Source: an uncultured Spartobacteria bacterium
GTDB lineage: Bacteria > Verrucomicrobiota > Verrucomicrobiae > Chthoniobacterales > UBA6821
Assembly (NCBI GenBank): GCA_903919105.1
Contig: CAIXGT010000002.1
Span: 1-7,798, forward strand
Direction: 5' to 3'
Length of the DNA stretch: 7,798 bases
Shown: positions 1-7,159 of the stretch, piece by piece
Layout: each line of letters opens with the position of its first letter
Numbering within the stretch: the first letter of the stretch is position 1
Notes under the pieces: model-generated
Told to the model about the DNA's origin: nothing
Database searches by the model: none
The model's input: only the letters and a program-made list of their open reading frames with translations
Program-made: the position numbers and the translations under genes

Positions 1-348
1 CGTACCGCTGCTGACCTCCTGCACAAGGCGGTGATACGTACTGATCTTGATGACAATGTCTCCCTTCTCTCCGCGAAGGAGATTCTGACGAAACTCCAGG
101 ATCAACCCGCAAAAGAGGCTCCTTCGCTTGCAACAATTACTTCGATGTCCGGAGAGCAGGCGATGGGAGCTGCCCTCAGCGCCCTGCAGAACAAATCGGG
201 ATCGGATGCCGTTTTCTTCCTTGAACGAGCAAGAGAGTTTTATTCCCCTCGTATTTTCAAGGAACTCATGAAGGATACCGCTTTCGATGAGTACAGGTCG
301 GACCTAAAATTGGAAAAGTTCCTTCAGTCTGGGACACCGCACTCTTAG
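1..348 (+). CDS. C-terminal fragment of an unrecognised protein with a TPR-protein-like tail
   Basis: The reading frame is open from the first base and ends at TAG 346-348, giving 115 residues. The first possible start in the window (GTG at 31) is probably internal, because the frame continues upstream without a stop. The visible part is mostly charged and amphipathic helix. It ends with a stretch like ARxFYSPRIFKEL...AFDEYRSD...LEKFL, which resembles the 'dpdFdplRsdprFqxLL' tail that often closes tetratricopeptide-repeat proteins. No catalytic motif, signal peptide or membrane segment is visible in this portion. It lies 113 bases before atpB and is separated from it by a likely promoter, so it is probably not part of the atp operon. 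The function cannot be assigned. The TPR link is inference from the tail only. Confidence 0.6.
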   Translation, partial: RTAADLLHKAVIRTDLDDNVSLLSAKEILTKLQDQPAKEAPSLATITSMSGEQAMGAALSALQNKSGSDAVFFLERAREFYSPRIFKELMKDTAFDEYRSDLKLEKFLQSGTPHS

Positions 349-360
349 GATTTTCTGTTT

Positions 361-384
361 TGCTTGTGAAAAATTTCACAAGCA
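361..384. promoter_or_regulatory. Perfect inverted repeat with a Crp/Fnr-type operator core
   Basis: Two perfect 11-bp arms (361-371 and 374-384) flank AA. The core reads TGTGA (365-369), six bases, TCACA (376-380), an exact match to the consensus half-sites bound by Crp-type regulators. It is not followed by a T tract on either strand, so it does not look like an intrinsic terminator. Its centre (372.5) lies about 61 bases before the start site predicted from the -35/-10 pair at 397-425, the classic class I activator position. Binding is inferred from the motif. The organism's regulator and its specificity are unknown. Confidence 0.55.
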
Positions 385-396
385 CCCAAAAATCAC

Positions 397-425
397 TTGC
401 CAGACGGGGCTTGGTTGATTGTTAT
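397..425 (+). promoter_or_regulatory. Candidate sigma70-type promoter of the atp operon
   Basis: TTGCCA (397-402) matches 5 of 6 bases of the -35 consensus. TGTTAT (420-425) matches 4 of 6 of the -10 consensus, and the spacer is 17 bases. This predicts transcription starting near 432-434 and a 5' leader of about 30 bases before atpB. It lies in the only sizeable gap upstream of the operon. The -10 is weak, which would suit an activator-dependent promoter. The call rests on consensus matching by eye. Confidence 0.4.
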
Positions 426-461
426 CCGAGACTCATTTTTTGATTTTCCCGAACTTCGAAC

Positions 462-1292
462 ATGGTTTTTTCACTTCTCCCAATAGCCAGCGCGGAACTT
501 TCCGCGGAGACGCCTGAGTTCCTAACTCATTCTTTTCTGGCCTGGTTCACCAATTCGATCCTCGTCACGGCGATTGTGCTTGGGGTGATCATGTGGATCG
601 TTCGCTCCTGCACCCGCAAGATCGAAGTCATCCCGGGGGCCGGTCAGAATTTCCTCGAGGCGGTCGTCGAGGGTTTTTACGGCGCCGTTGAGGGGATTCT
701 TGGCGATAAGATGACACGGAAGTCTTTCGGCCTTCTTGGAACGCTCTTCATTTTCATATTGATCTCAAACTGGTTCGGCTTGCTGCCAGGCGTCGGTTCG
801 ATCGGTTGGCATGAGGGAGACAAATTCATTCCTCTCCTTCGCCCGGGCACCGCAGACATGAACATGACTATTGCCATGGCGACGGTGTCGATGGTTCTCT
901 GGTTTTACTGGACCATGCAGGTCACGGGACCTGTTGCCTTCATCAAGGAACTCTTTGGTGTGAAGGGTGGTATGTCTGGCCCGATCCTCTTTCTCCTAGT
1001 GCCTCTTTTCCTCTTTGTGGGTGTGCTGGAGGTTGTTTCTATCCTGGTTCGCCCCGTTTCTCTCTCTCTCCGACTCTATGGAAATATTTTTGCCGGTGAG
1101 AACATGCTCGCGACGATGATAAACATTGGCCAAATCTTCCATTTCCCCCCTTGGCTCTCCTCGGTCCTCAGTTGCATCGTCCCCATTCCTTTCTACTTCC
1201 TTGAATTGCTTATCGGATTTCTCCAGGCAATGGTCTTTACTCTTCTGATTCTCGTGTACCTACAACTCTCGACAGCGCACGAGGAACACTAA
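462..1292 (+). CDS. atpB: F1Fo ATP synthase subunit a
   Basis: This integral membrane stator subunit forms the two proton half-channels beside the c-ring. The protein has 276 residues, the usual family length, with hydrophobic segments at roughly 27-47, 89-109, 133-153, 172-196, 205-226 and 236-268. The hallmark RPVSLSLRLYGN lies at 197-208. Arg204 corresponds to the essential E. coli Arg210, Glu213 to Glu219 and Gln255 to Gln252. Glu248 stands where E. coli has His245, a common arrangement outside gamma-proteobacteria. ATG at 462 is the first start giving a normal N-terminus. No Shine-Dalgarno sequence is visible before it. It is the first gene of the operon, and atpI, often found just upstream, is absent here. 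A (TC)6 run encodes the residues just before Arg204. Confidence 0.98.
   Translation: MVFSLLPIASAELSAETPEFLTHSFLAWFTNSILVTAIVLGVIMWIVRSCTRKIEVIPGAGQNFLEAVVEGFYGAVEGILGDKMTRKSFGLLGTLFIFILISNWFGLLPGVGSIGWHEGDKFIPLLRPGTADMNMTIAMATVSMVLWFYWTMQVTGPVAFIKELFGVKGGMSGPILFLLVPLFLFVGVLEVVSILVRPVSLSLRLYGNIFAGENMLATMINIGQIFHFPPWLSSVLSCIVPIPFYFLELLIGFLQAMVFTLLILVYLQLSTAHEEH
1059..1070 (+). repeat. (TC)6 dinucleotide run inside atpB
   Basis: Six TC units encode Ser200-Leu-Ser-Leu203, directly before the CGA codon of the essential Arg204. The protein sequence SLSL is usual for the family, but other codons could have encoded it. Gain or loss of one unit would shift the frame just ahead of the catalytic residue. 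Confidence 0.85.
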
Positions 1293-1350
1293 GCTTATCT
1301 TTCAAAGACTTTTGGTAGCCGGGACCATGCGGGACGTGGACGACTGCCGG

Positions 1351-1380
1351 AAACAACACAACCACAAACCAACACATCAC
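1351..1380 (+). promoter_or_regulatory. G-free A/C-rich translation leader of atpE
   Basis: The 30 bases before the atpE start contain no G and a single T, and there is no Shine-Dalgarno sequence. Such a stretch cannot fold on itself and may serve as an open ribosome or S1 loading site. This is inference. It also supports ATG 1381 as the true start over upstream in-frame starts. Confidence 0.45.
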
Positions 1381-1623
1381 ATGCTCATCAACATTCTTGC
1401 CGAAGCCCTGACTTCGGCCAACACGATCACCGGTAGTTTCACCCTCGGCGTTGCCGGAGCTGGATCCGCCATCGGCATTGGTCTTATCGGAGCTCGCATG
1501 GTCGAGGCGATCGGCCGTAATCCCGCAACACTTCCCAAGGTGCTCATGATCGGCATTCTGACCATCGCTCTGGCCGAGGCCATCGCGATCTTCGGTCTGA
1601 TCTTCGCGTTCCAGGGCAAGTAA
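1381..1623 (+). CDS. atpE: F1Fo ATP synthase subunit c (proteolipid)
   Basis: Subunit c forms the membrane rotor ring that carries protons. It has 80 residues in a helical hairpin: helix 1 about 15-42 with glycine-rich packing (Gly23, 26, 28, 32, 34, 37), the polar loop GRNP at 45-48, and helix 2 about 53-77 with the ion-binding carboxylate Glu66 in LAEAIAIFG. The residue after Glu66 is Ala, not Ser/Thr, and Ile33 stands where Na+-type c subunits have the ligand Gln. H+ coupling is therefore inferred. The frame is open back to a TTG at 1312, but the extra 23 residues are charged, His-rich and unlike the family, so ATG 1381 was chosen. A strong hairpin follows the gene. Confidence 0.97.
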   Translation: MLINILAEALTSANTITGSFTLGVAGAGSAIGIGLIGARMVEAIGRNPATLPKVLMIGILTIALAEAIAIFGLIFAFQGK

Positions 1624-1632
1624 TCCTTCTTG

Positions 1633-1670
1633 GGTGGCGCCCCGTGACCGGGGCGCCGCTCAACCTTTTT
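1633..1670 (+). terminator. Intercistronic GC-rich hairpin with T tract after atpE
   Basis: GGCGCCCCG (1636-1644), loop TGAC, CGGGGCGCC (1649-1657) form a perfect 9-bp stem. It can extend by three pairs to 1633/1660, two of them G-U. Five T residues follow at 1666-1670, a few bases beyond the stem. Since atpF-atpC must still be transcribed, this is more likely a partial terminator or a 3' stabilising/processing hairpin than a full stop. Confidence 0.6.
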
Positions 1671-1709
1671 AACAAACCAAAAAACATTATCGGGAGAATC
1701 TAACGGAAG

Positions 1710-2207
1710 ATGGAAATTTTAAAACAATTCGGAGTTGATTGGCCGCACTTCATTGCCCAGTTGATTCTTTTCCTCATCGTTTACTTTGTCCTGAACCGCT
1801 TTGCCTTCGCTCCGTTGCTGAAGGTTCTTGAAGAACGTCGCAAGCGTATCGAAGAGGGGCAGCTCAATGCTGAGAAAATCAAGAAGCAGCTGGCCGAAGC
1901 GGAACTCCGTTATCAGGAGATTCTGCGGAAGGCTAATGACGATGCTCAGGTGATGATTGAGGAGTTACGCAAGAGCAATGAGGCATTTTCCCAACGTGAG
2001 ATGGAAAAGGCAGTCAAGGAATCAGCCGCTATTGTGGAACGAGCTCGTCATGAAATTACTTCCGAGCGCAACCGCATGGTCGACGAAGTAAAGCGCGAGA
2101 TGGTTTCACTTGTCGTCAAGACCACGGCCCAAGTCGCAGGCAAGGTTCTCTCACCCGAAGATCAGAAGCGCCTCAGCGAGGAAGCCTCCAAGGAACTCGC
2201 TTCCTAG
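1710..2207 (+). CDS. atpF: F1Fo ATP synthase subunit b
   Basis: Subunit b is the peripheral stalk. It is anchored in the membrane beside subunit a and its dimer reaches up to delta on top of F1. The protein has 165 residues, close to the usual 156-170. A single membrane helix lies at about 12-34 (IAQLILFLIVYFVLNRFAF), preceded by a short polar N-terminus. It is followed by a long charged coiled coil from about 38 to 150 rich in Glu, Lys and Ala, with the typical ER...RIEEG entry. Only one b gene is present, so the dimer should be homomeric. GGGAGA at 1692-1697 and GGAAG abutting the ATG are weak Shine-Dalgarno candidates. It follows the hairpin after atpE. Confidence 0.97.
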   Translation: MEILKQFGVDWPHFIAQLILFLIVYFVLNRFAFAPLLKVLEERRKRIEEGQLNAEKIKKQLAEAELRYQEILRKANDDAQVMIEELRKSNEAFSQREMEKAVKESAAIVERARHEITSERNRMVDEVKREMVSLVVKTTAQVAGKVLSPEDQKRLSEEASKELAS

Positions 2208-2254
2208 GGGAATCTCGATCCGCTTTCCCAGAAACTCTCAACATACCAACCACG

Positions 2255-2644
2255 ATGCAGATCCCCAAGGATGCCAAACTTAAGGCCAGGGAACTCTTTG
2301 AGTCGTCACTCGATGACTCCGGTCGCACTGACAGTGCCAAGGCACTTTCCATCGCTGATCTCGTGGTGAAGGCCGCTCCTCGTCACTCCGTTCAGATCCT
2401 CAGGGAGTTTGCGCGCTTAATCCGACTTGAGACAGCTGGGCATCACGCCGTGATCGAAAGCGCCGCCATTCTCGACCAAGGAACCCGCGACTCGATTCTC
2501 AAGTCCCTGCAAGAACGGGATGGAGGAGCCGTCACGGTCGAAGTGAAAGTCGATCCGGCACTCATAGGCGGAGCTCGCATCCGTCTCGGAAGTGAAGTCT
2601 GGGACGCATCGGTGCTTTCCCGTCTTTTAGCCCTGAACTCTTAA
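2255..2644 (+). CDS. atpH: F1Fo ATP synthase subunit delta, shortened N-terminal domain
   Basis: Delta (OSCP in mitochondria) joins subunit b to the top of the alpha3beta3 head. The conserved C-terminal part is clear: VDPALIGGARIRLGSEVWDAS at about 98-118, then a closing LLAL. Only 129 residues are encoded, against 177 in E. coli. Comparison places the loss in the N-terminal helical bundle, which here has about 60-65 residues before the linker instead of about 105. The frame upstream of ATG 2255 has no stop for some distance but also no start codon before it runs into atpF, and its translation is not delta-like. The short form therefore appears genuine. There is no Shine-Dalgarno sequence; the leader 2232-2253 has no G. 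Confidence 0.92.
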   Translation: MQIPKDAKLKARELFESSLDDSGRTDSAKALSIADLVVKAAPRHSVQILREFARLIRLETAGHHAVIESAAILDQGTRDSILKSLQERDGGAVTVEVKVDPALIGGARIRLGSEVWDASVLSRLLALNS

Positions 2645-2660
2645 TCATCACTATTGCCTG

Positions 2661-2706
2661 TTAACCTTTCCTCTTTCTAAAACTCACCTTTCAACACCCA
2701 CAAACC
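2661..2706 (+). promoter_or_regulatory. G-free pyrimidine/A-rich leader of atpA
   Basis: The 46 bases before the atpA ATG contain no G at all, so no Shine-Dalgarno sequence exists and no GC stem can form. This is the longest of the G-free leaders in the operon. A role in ribosome loading is inferred from recurrence at atpE, atpH and atpD. Confidence 0.4.
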
Positions 2707-4242
2707 ATGAGCAACCTCCTGCAAGAACTTGAAGCAAAGATCAGCGGTCTTTCCAACGCAACCGCTGCCAAATCCAATGTCGGAACCGTCCGCGAGATCG
2801 GAGATGGTGTCGCCCGCATCGAGGGACTCGGGGGCGTCATGCTCAACGAAATGCTCGAGTTCCCGGGTGGGATCTACGGCATCGCGTTGAACCTCGAGGA
2901 GACCGAGGTCGGCGCCATTATTCTCGGCGATTACACGTCGATCTCCGAGGGAGACGAGGTGAAGACCACTGGGCGCCTGCTTGAGGTGCCGGTCGGTAAA
3001 GAGCTTCTCGGTCGCGTGGTCGACTCACTCGGACAGCCAATCGATGGGAAGGGACCCATCCAGTCGAAGACCTTCTACCCTGTCGAGAAGACAGCTCCTG
3101 GTATCATTAAGCGTCAGAGCGTTAGTCAGCCTCTTTGCACCGGCATCATGTCCATCGATGCGATGATTCCGATCGGTCGCGGTCAGCGTGAGCTTATCAT
3201 CGGTGATCGAGCCACTGGCAAGACGACGATCGCCATCGACACGATCATCAACCAGGCAAACATCAACCGCTCGGGTGAGGCTTCCGGCGATCCTTCCTTC
3301 CGTCCTATCTACAGCATCTATGTTGGAGTCGGTCAGAAGAATGCGAACATCGCCCGTGTCGTCGACACGCTCTCCTCCCACAATGCCCTTCAGTACACGA
3401 TCATCGTTTCCGCTCCCGCATCGGACAGTGCTTCGAACCAGTACCTTGCCCCCTTTGCCGGCGCAGCGATGGGAGAGTGGTTCATGGATAATGGCATGGA
3501 TGCCCTGATTGTTTTTGACGATCTCTCGAAGCATGCGGTGGCTTATCGTCAGATTTCTCTCCTTCTCAAGCGCCCGTCGGGACGTGAGGCCTATCCCGGA
3601 GATGTCTTTTACCTTCACAGCCGTTTGCTCGAGCGTTCCGCCCGTCTTAGTGAGAAGGCCGGCAACGGGTCCCTCACAGCCCTTCCGATCATCGAGACCC
3701 AGGCTGGTGACGTGTCGGCCTACATCCCGACAAACGTCATCTCGATCACAGACGGTCAGATCTATTTGGAGACCGATCTCTTCTATCAAGGTATCCGACC
3801 AGCCATTTCGGTCGGCCTCTCGGTTTCCCGTGTCGGCTCCGCAGCACAGATCAAGGCGATGAAGCAGGTGGCCGGTAAGCTAAAGGGCGATCTTGCCCAG
3901 TTCCGCGAGCTAGCCGCGTTTTCCCAGTTCGGCAGTGATCTGGATGCCCGTACCAAATCTCAACTCGATCGCGGAGGGCGCATCGTGGAACTCTTCAAGC
4001 AGCACCAGTATCACCCGCTTGCCGTGGAGCTTCAGGTTGCCATCCTCTGGACCATGCAGAAGGGGTACTTTGATGCGGTCGCGGTCGATCGGGTTAAGGA
4101 CTTCCAAGATCAGCTTTCCCAGTTCCTGAACTCCCGCAAGGAGTCCCTCCTCGCACTCATCCTCAAGAAGGGTGCCGTGGATGCCGAAATCGAGAAGGAA
4201 CTGACTGCGGCGTTGGAGGAGTTCAAAGTCATTTTCCGCTAA
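2707..4242 (+). CDS. atpA: F1Fo ATP synthase subunit alpha
   Basis: Alpha is the non-catalytic nucleotide-binding subunit of the alpha3beta3 head. It has 511 residues, typical for the family. A beta-barrel N-terminal domain (about 25-95) precedes the nucleotide-binding domain with Walker A GDRATGKT (166-173) and Walker B ALIVFDD (266-272). The arginine finger Arg375 lies in [10 protein letters not shown], matching E. coli Arg373, and a helical C-terminal domain begins near 380. Oddities: Walker A has Ala169 where Gln is usual, and the family signature P-A-x-[DNH] carries Ser368 at the fourth place. Compared with E. coli, about a dozen extra residues follow INQ at 181-183, a length seen in other phyla too. 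The alternative, a V-type or flagellar (FliI) ATPase, is excluded by context and overall similarity. Confidence 0.98.
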   Translation: MSNLLQELEAKISGLSNATAAKSNVGTVREIGDGVARIEGLGGVMLNEMLEFPGGIYGIALNLEETEVGAIILGDYTSISEGDEVKTTGRLLEVPVGKELLGRVVDSLGQPIDGKGPIQSKTFYPVEKTAPGIIKRQSVSQPLCTGIMSIDAMIPIGRGQRELIIGDRATGKTTIAIDTIINQANINRSGEASGDPSFRPIYSIYVGVGQKNANIARVVDTLSSHNALQYTIIVSAPASDSASNQYLAPFAGAAMGEWFMDNGMDALIVFDDLSKHAVAYRQISLLLKRPSGREAYPGDVFYLHSRLLERSARLSEKAGNGSLTALPIIETQAGDVSAYIPTNVISITDGQIYLETDLFYQGIRPAISVGLSVSRVGSAAQIKAMKQVAGKLKGDLAQFRELAAFSQFGSDLDARTKSQLDRGGRIVELFKQHQYHPLAVELQVAILWTMQKGYFDAVAVDRVKDFQDQLSQFLNSRKESLLALILKKGAVDAEIEKELTAALEEFKVIFR

Positions 4243-4271
4243 GATAACCCTACAACGCACACTGGTAGCTT

Positions 4272-5156
4272 ATGGCTAATACCCGCGACATCCGCCGACG
4301 CATTAAGTCGGTCAAGAACACTGCCCAGATTACGAAGGCAATGCAGATGGTCGCCGCATCCAAGATGCGCAAGGCTCAGCAGGCTGCCATGGCTGGACAT
4401 CCTTACTCCCTTGTTCTCAACAGGGTCCTTGTTTCCCTACGCGACATGGTGAGCGCGGACTCCCATCCACTACTGGAGGTTCGGCCGGTGAAGAAGACGC
4501 TGGTCCTACTTGTCACCTCTGACAAAGGACTCTGCGGTGCTCTTAATACCAACGTCCTCCGAGAGGCGATGTTGCTCGATCAGGAGAAGACTCTCTTCGT
4601 TGCCTCTGGAAAGAAAGGCGCCTCTTTTCTGGCAAGAACAGGGCGCAACATGATCGCTGATTTCGCACTGCCCGACAATCCCACCTTCCTTCAGACCAAG
4701 GCGATTTCCAAGTTCTGCCTGGAAAAGTTCCTCTCCGGAGAGGTCGATCGTGTCGAGGTGCTCTACCCGAAGTTTGTCAACACACTTGTTCAGAAGCCGC
4801 TACTAGTGACACTACTCCCCATCACGGATGATAAAGCCGCAGGAGTATCCCCATCGGGCGGTGAACAGGTGATAATGAACGCAACGGCAACAACGGGAGC
4901 CCAGTTCCTGTTTGAACCTAATGCGGACGAAGTCCTCAATTCCGTATTGCCTTACTATTTCCACTTCGAGGTATTCCAGATGATCCTCGATGCCCGCGCT
5001 TCCGAACAGAGCGCTCGCATGGTTGCGATGAAGAGCGCAACTGACAATGCGAAGAGTCTCGTGAAGGATCTGACCCTTGAGTACAACAAGGCCCGTCAAG
5101 CAAGCATCACTACCGAGCTTCTCGAAATCACAACCGCCCAGATGGCCCTTGCCTAA
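4272..5156 (+). CDS. atpG: F1Fo ATP synthase subunit gamma
   Basis: Gamma is the central rotor shaft that turns inside alpha3beta3 and couples the c-ring to catalysis. The 294 residues fit the family (about 287). The N-terminal helix has the conserved ITKAMQMVAASKMRKAQ (20-36). The Rossmann-like middle domain carries SDKGLCGALN (83-92). The C-terminal helix includes ILDARASEQSARMVAMKSAT (238-257) and YNKARQASIT (271-280). The last segment reads ITTELLEITTAQMALA (279-294). Where most gamma subunits have Gly-Ala at the end of the signature I-T-x-E-x2-E-x3-G-A, this one has Ala-Gln. It starts 29 bases after atpA, with no clear Shine-Dalgarno sequence. Confidence 0.97.
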   Translation: MANTRDIRRRIKSVKNTAQITKAMQMVAASKMRKAQQAAMAGHPYSLVLNRVLVSLRDMVSADSHPLLEVRPVKKTLVLLVTSDKGLCGALNTNVLREAMLLDQEKTLFVASGKKGASFLARTGRNMIADFALPDNPTFLQTKAISKFCLEKFLSGEVDRVEVLYPKFVNTLVQKPLLVTLLPITDDKAAGVSPSGGEQVIMNATATTGAQFLFEPNADEVLNSVLPYYFHFEVFQMILDARASEQSARMVAMKSATDNAKSLVKDLTLEYNKARQASITTELLEITTAQMALA

Positions 5157-5163
5157 AAGCTAA

Positions 5164-6708
<1,545 letters not shown>

Positions 6709-7119
6709 ATGAGCTCACTCCAACTCGAGATCGTCACTCCGGAGGCTCGCGTTTTCACGGGAAGCGCGCAGATGGTGATTGCTCCCGGGGTGGAAGGTGG
6801 TCTCGGCATTCTGCCGGACCATATGCCTCTCATGACGGAAATTATTCCTGGGGAGGTCATTGTGACAACAGAAGATGGCGAACTTTCCTTCGCCGTGGGC
6901 GGAGGATTCCTGGAGGTGCTACCGGATCGTGTTTCTATTCTAACAGACATGGCGATCGTCGAGGCGGAGATCGACGAGAAGGCTGCCGAAGAAGCGGTTG
7001 CCCGTGCCGAACAGGAAATGCGCGATAGAGTTCTCTCCGGTGAGGAACTTGCCACAGTGCAGTCTTCCTTACTTAGGTCCTTTGCGCAGCTTCACGTCAA
7101 ACGTCGTTCTCACCGGTAA
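6709..7119 (+). CDS. atpC: F1Fo ATP synthase subunit epsilon
   Basis: Epsilon binds gamma and the c-ring at the foot of the rotor and often restrains ATP hydrolysis. It has 136 residues: an N-terminal beta-sandwich (1-85) with LGILPDHMPLMTEI (32-45) and VGGGFLEVLPDRVSILTD (63-80), then a helical C-terminal domain (about 88-136). The ATP-binding motif I(L)DxxRA known from Bacillus epsilon appears here as IDEKAA (88-93), lacking the Arg, so ATP sensing may be weak (inference). The ATG follows the atpD TAA with no gap and no Shine-Dalgarno sequence of its own beyond coding sequence, which suggests translational coupling. The end of the gene lies within the stem of a terminator. Confidence 0.97.
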   Translation: MSSLQLEIVTPEARVFTGSAQMVIAPGVEGGLGILPDHMPLMTEIIPGEVIVTTEDGELSFAVGGGFLEVLPDRVSILTDMAIVEAEIDEKAAEEAVARAEQEMRDRVLSGEELATVQSSLLRSFAQLHVKRRSHR

Positions 7120-7151
7120 GGGATCCTTATCCTTTACCCTTATTTCTTTTT
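7115..7151 (+). terminator. Intrinsic terminator of the atp operon
   Basis: The arms GGTAAGGGA (7115-7123) and TCCTTTACC (7130-7138) pair over 9 bp with one G-U and a 6-base loop. They are followed by a T-rich run (CTTATTTCTTTTT, 7139-7151). The 5' arm contains the atpC stop codon TAA (7117-7119), so the coding end and terminator overlap. The next gene starts only nine bases after the T run, leaving little room for its own promoter outside the terminator. Confidence 0.7.
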
Positions 7152-7159
7152 AAGGGCGG

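Noticed and set aside
361..384. Inverted repeat as an intrinsic terminator of the upstream gene
   Set aside because: No T tract follows the hairpin on either strand, and the stem is not GC-rich. The operator reading fits better.
1312..1380. N-terminal extension of subunit c from TTG 1312 or ATG 1327
   Set aside because: The added residues are charged and His-rich, unlike any c subunit. The 80-residue form from ATG 1381 has the normal length and follows a G-free leader.
1381..1623. Na+-coupled c subunit
   Set aside because: The Gln of helix 1 and the Ser/Thr after the carboxylate that mark Na+ binding are absent (Ile33, Ala67).
2208..2229. Possible hairpin GGGAA...TTCCC after atpF
   Set aside because: Only five pairs with a 12-base loop and no T tract, so it is likely chance.
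3025..3789. Long antisense open frame (254 codons) inside atpA
   Set aside because: It lies wholly opposite a strongly conserved gene and its translation resembles no protein family. It is explained by the codon bias of atpA on the other strand.
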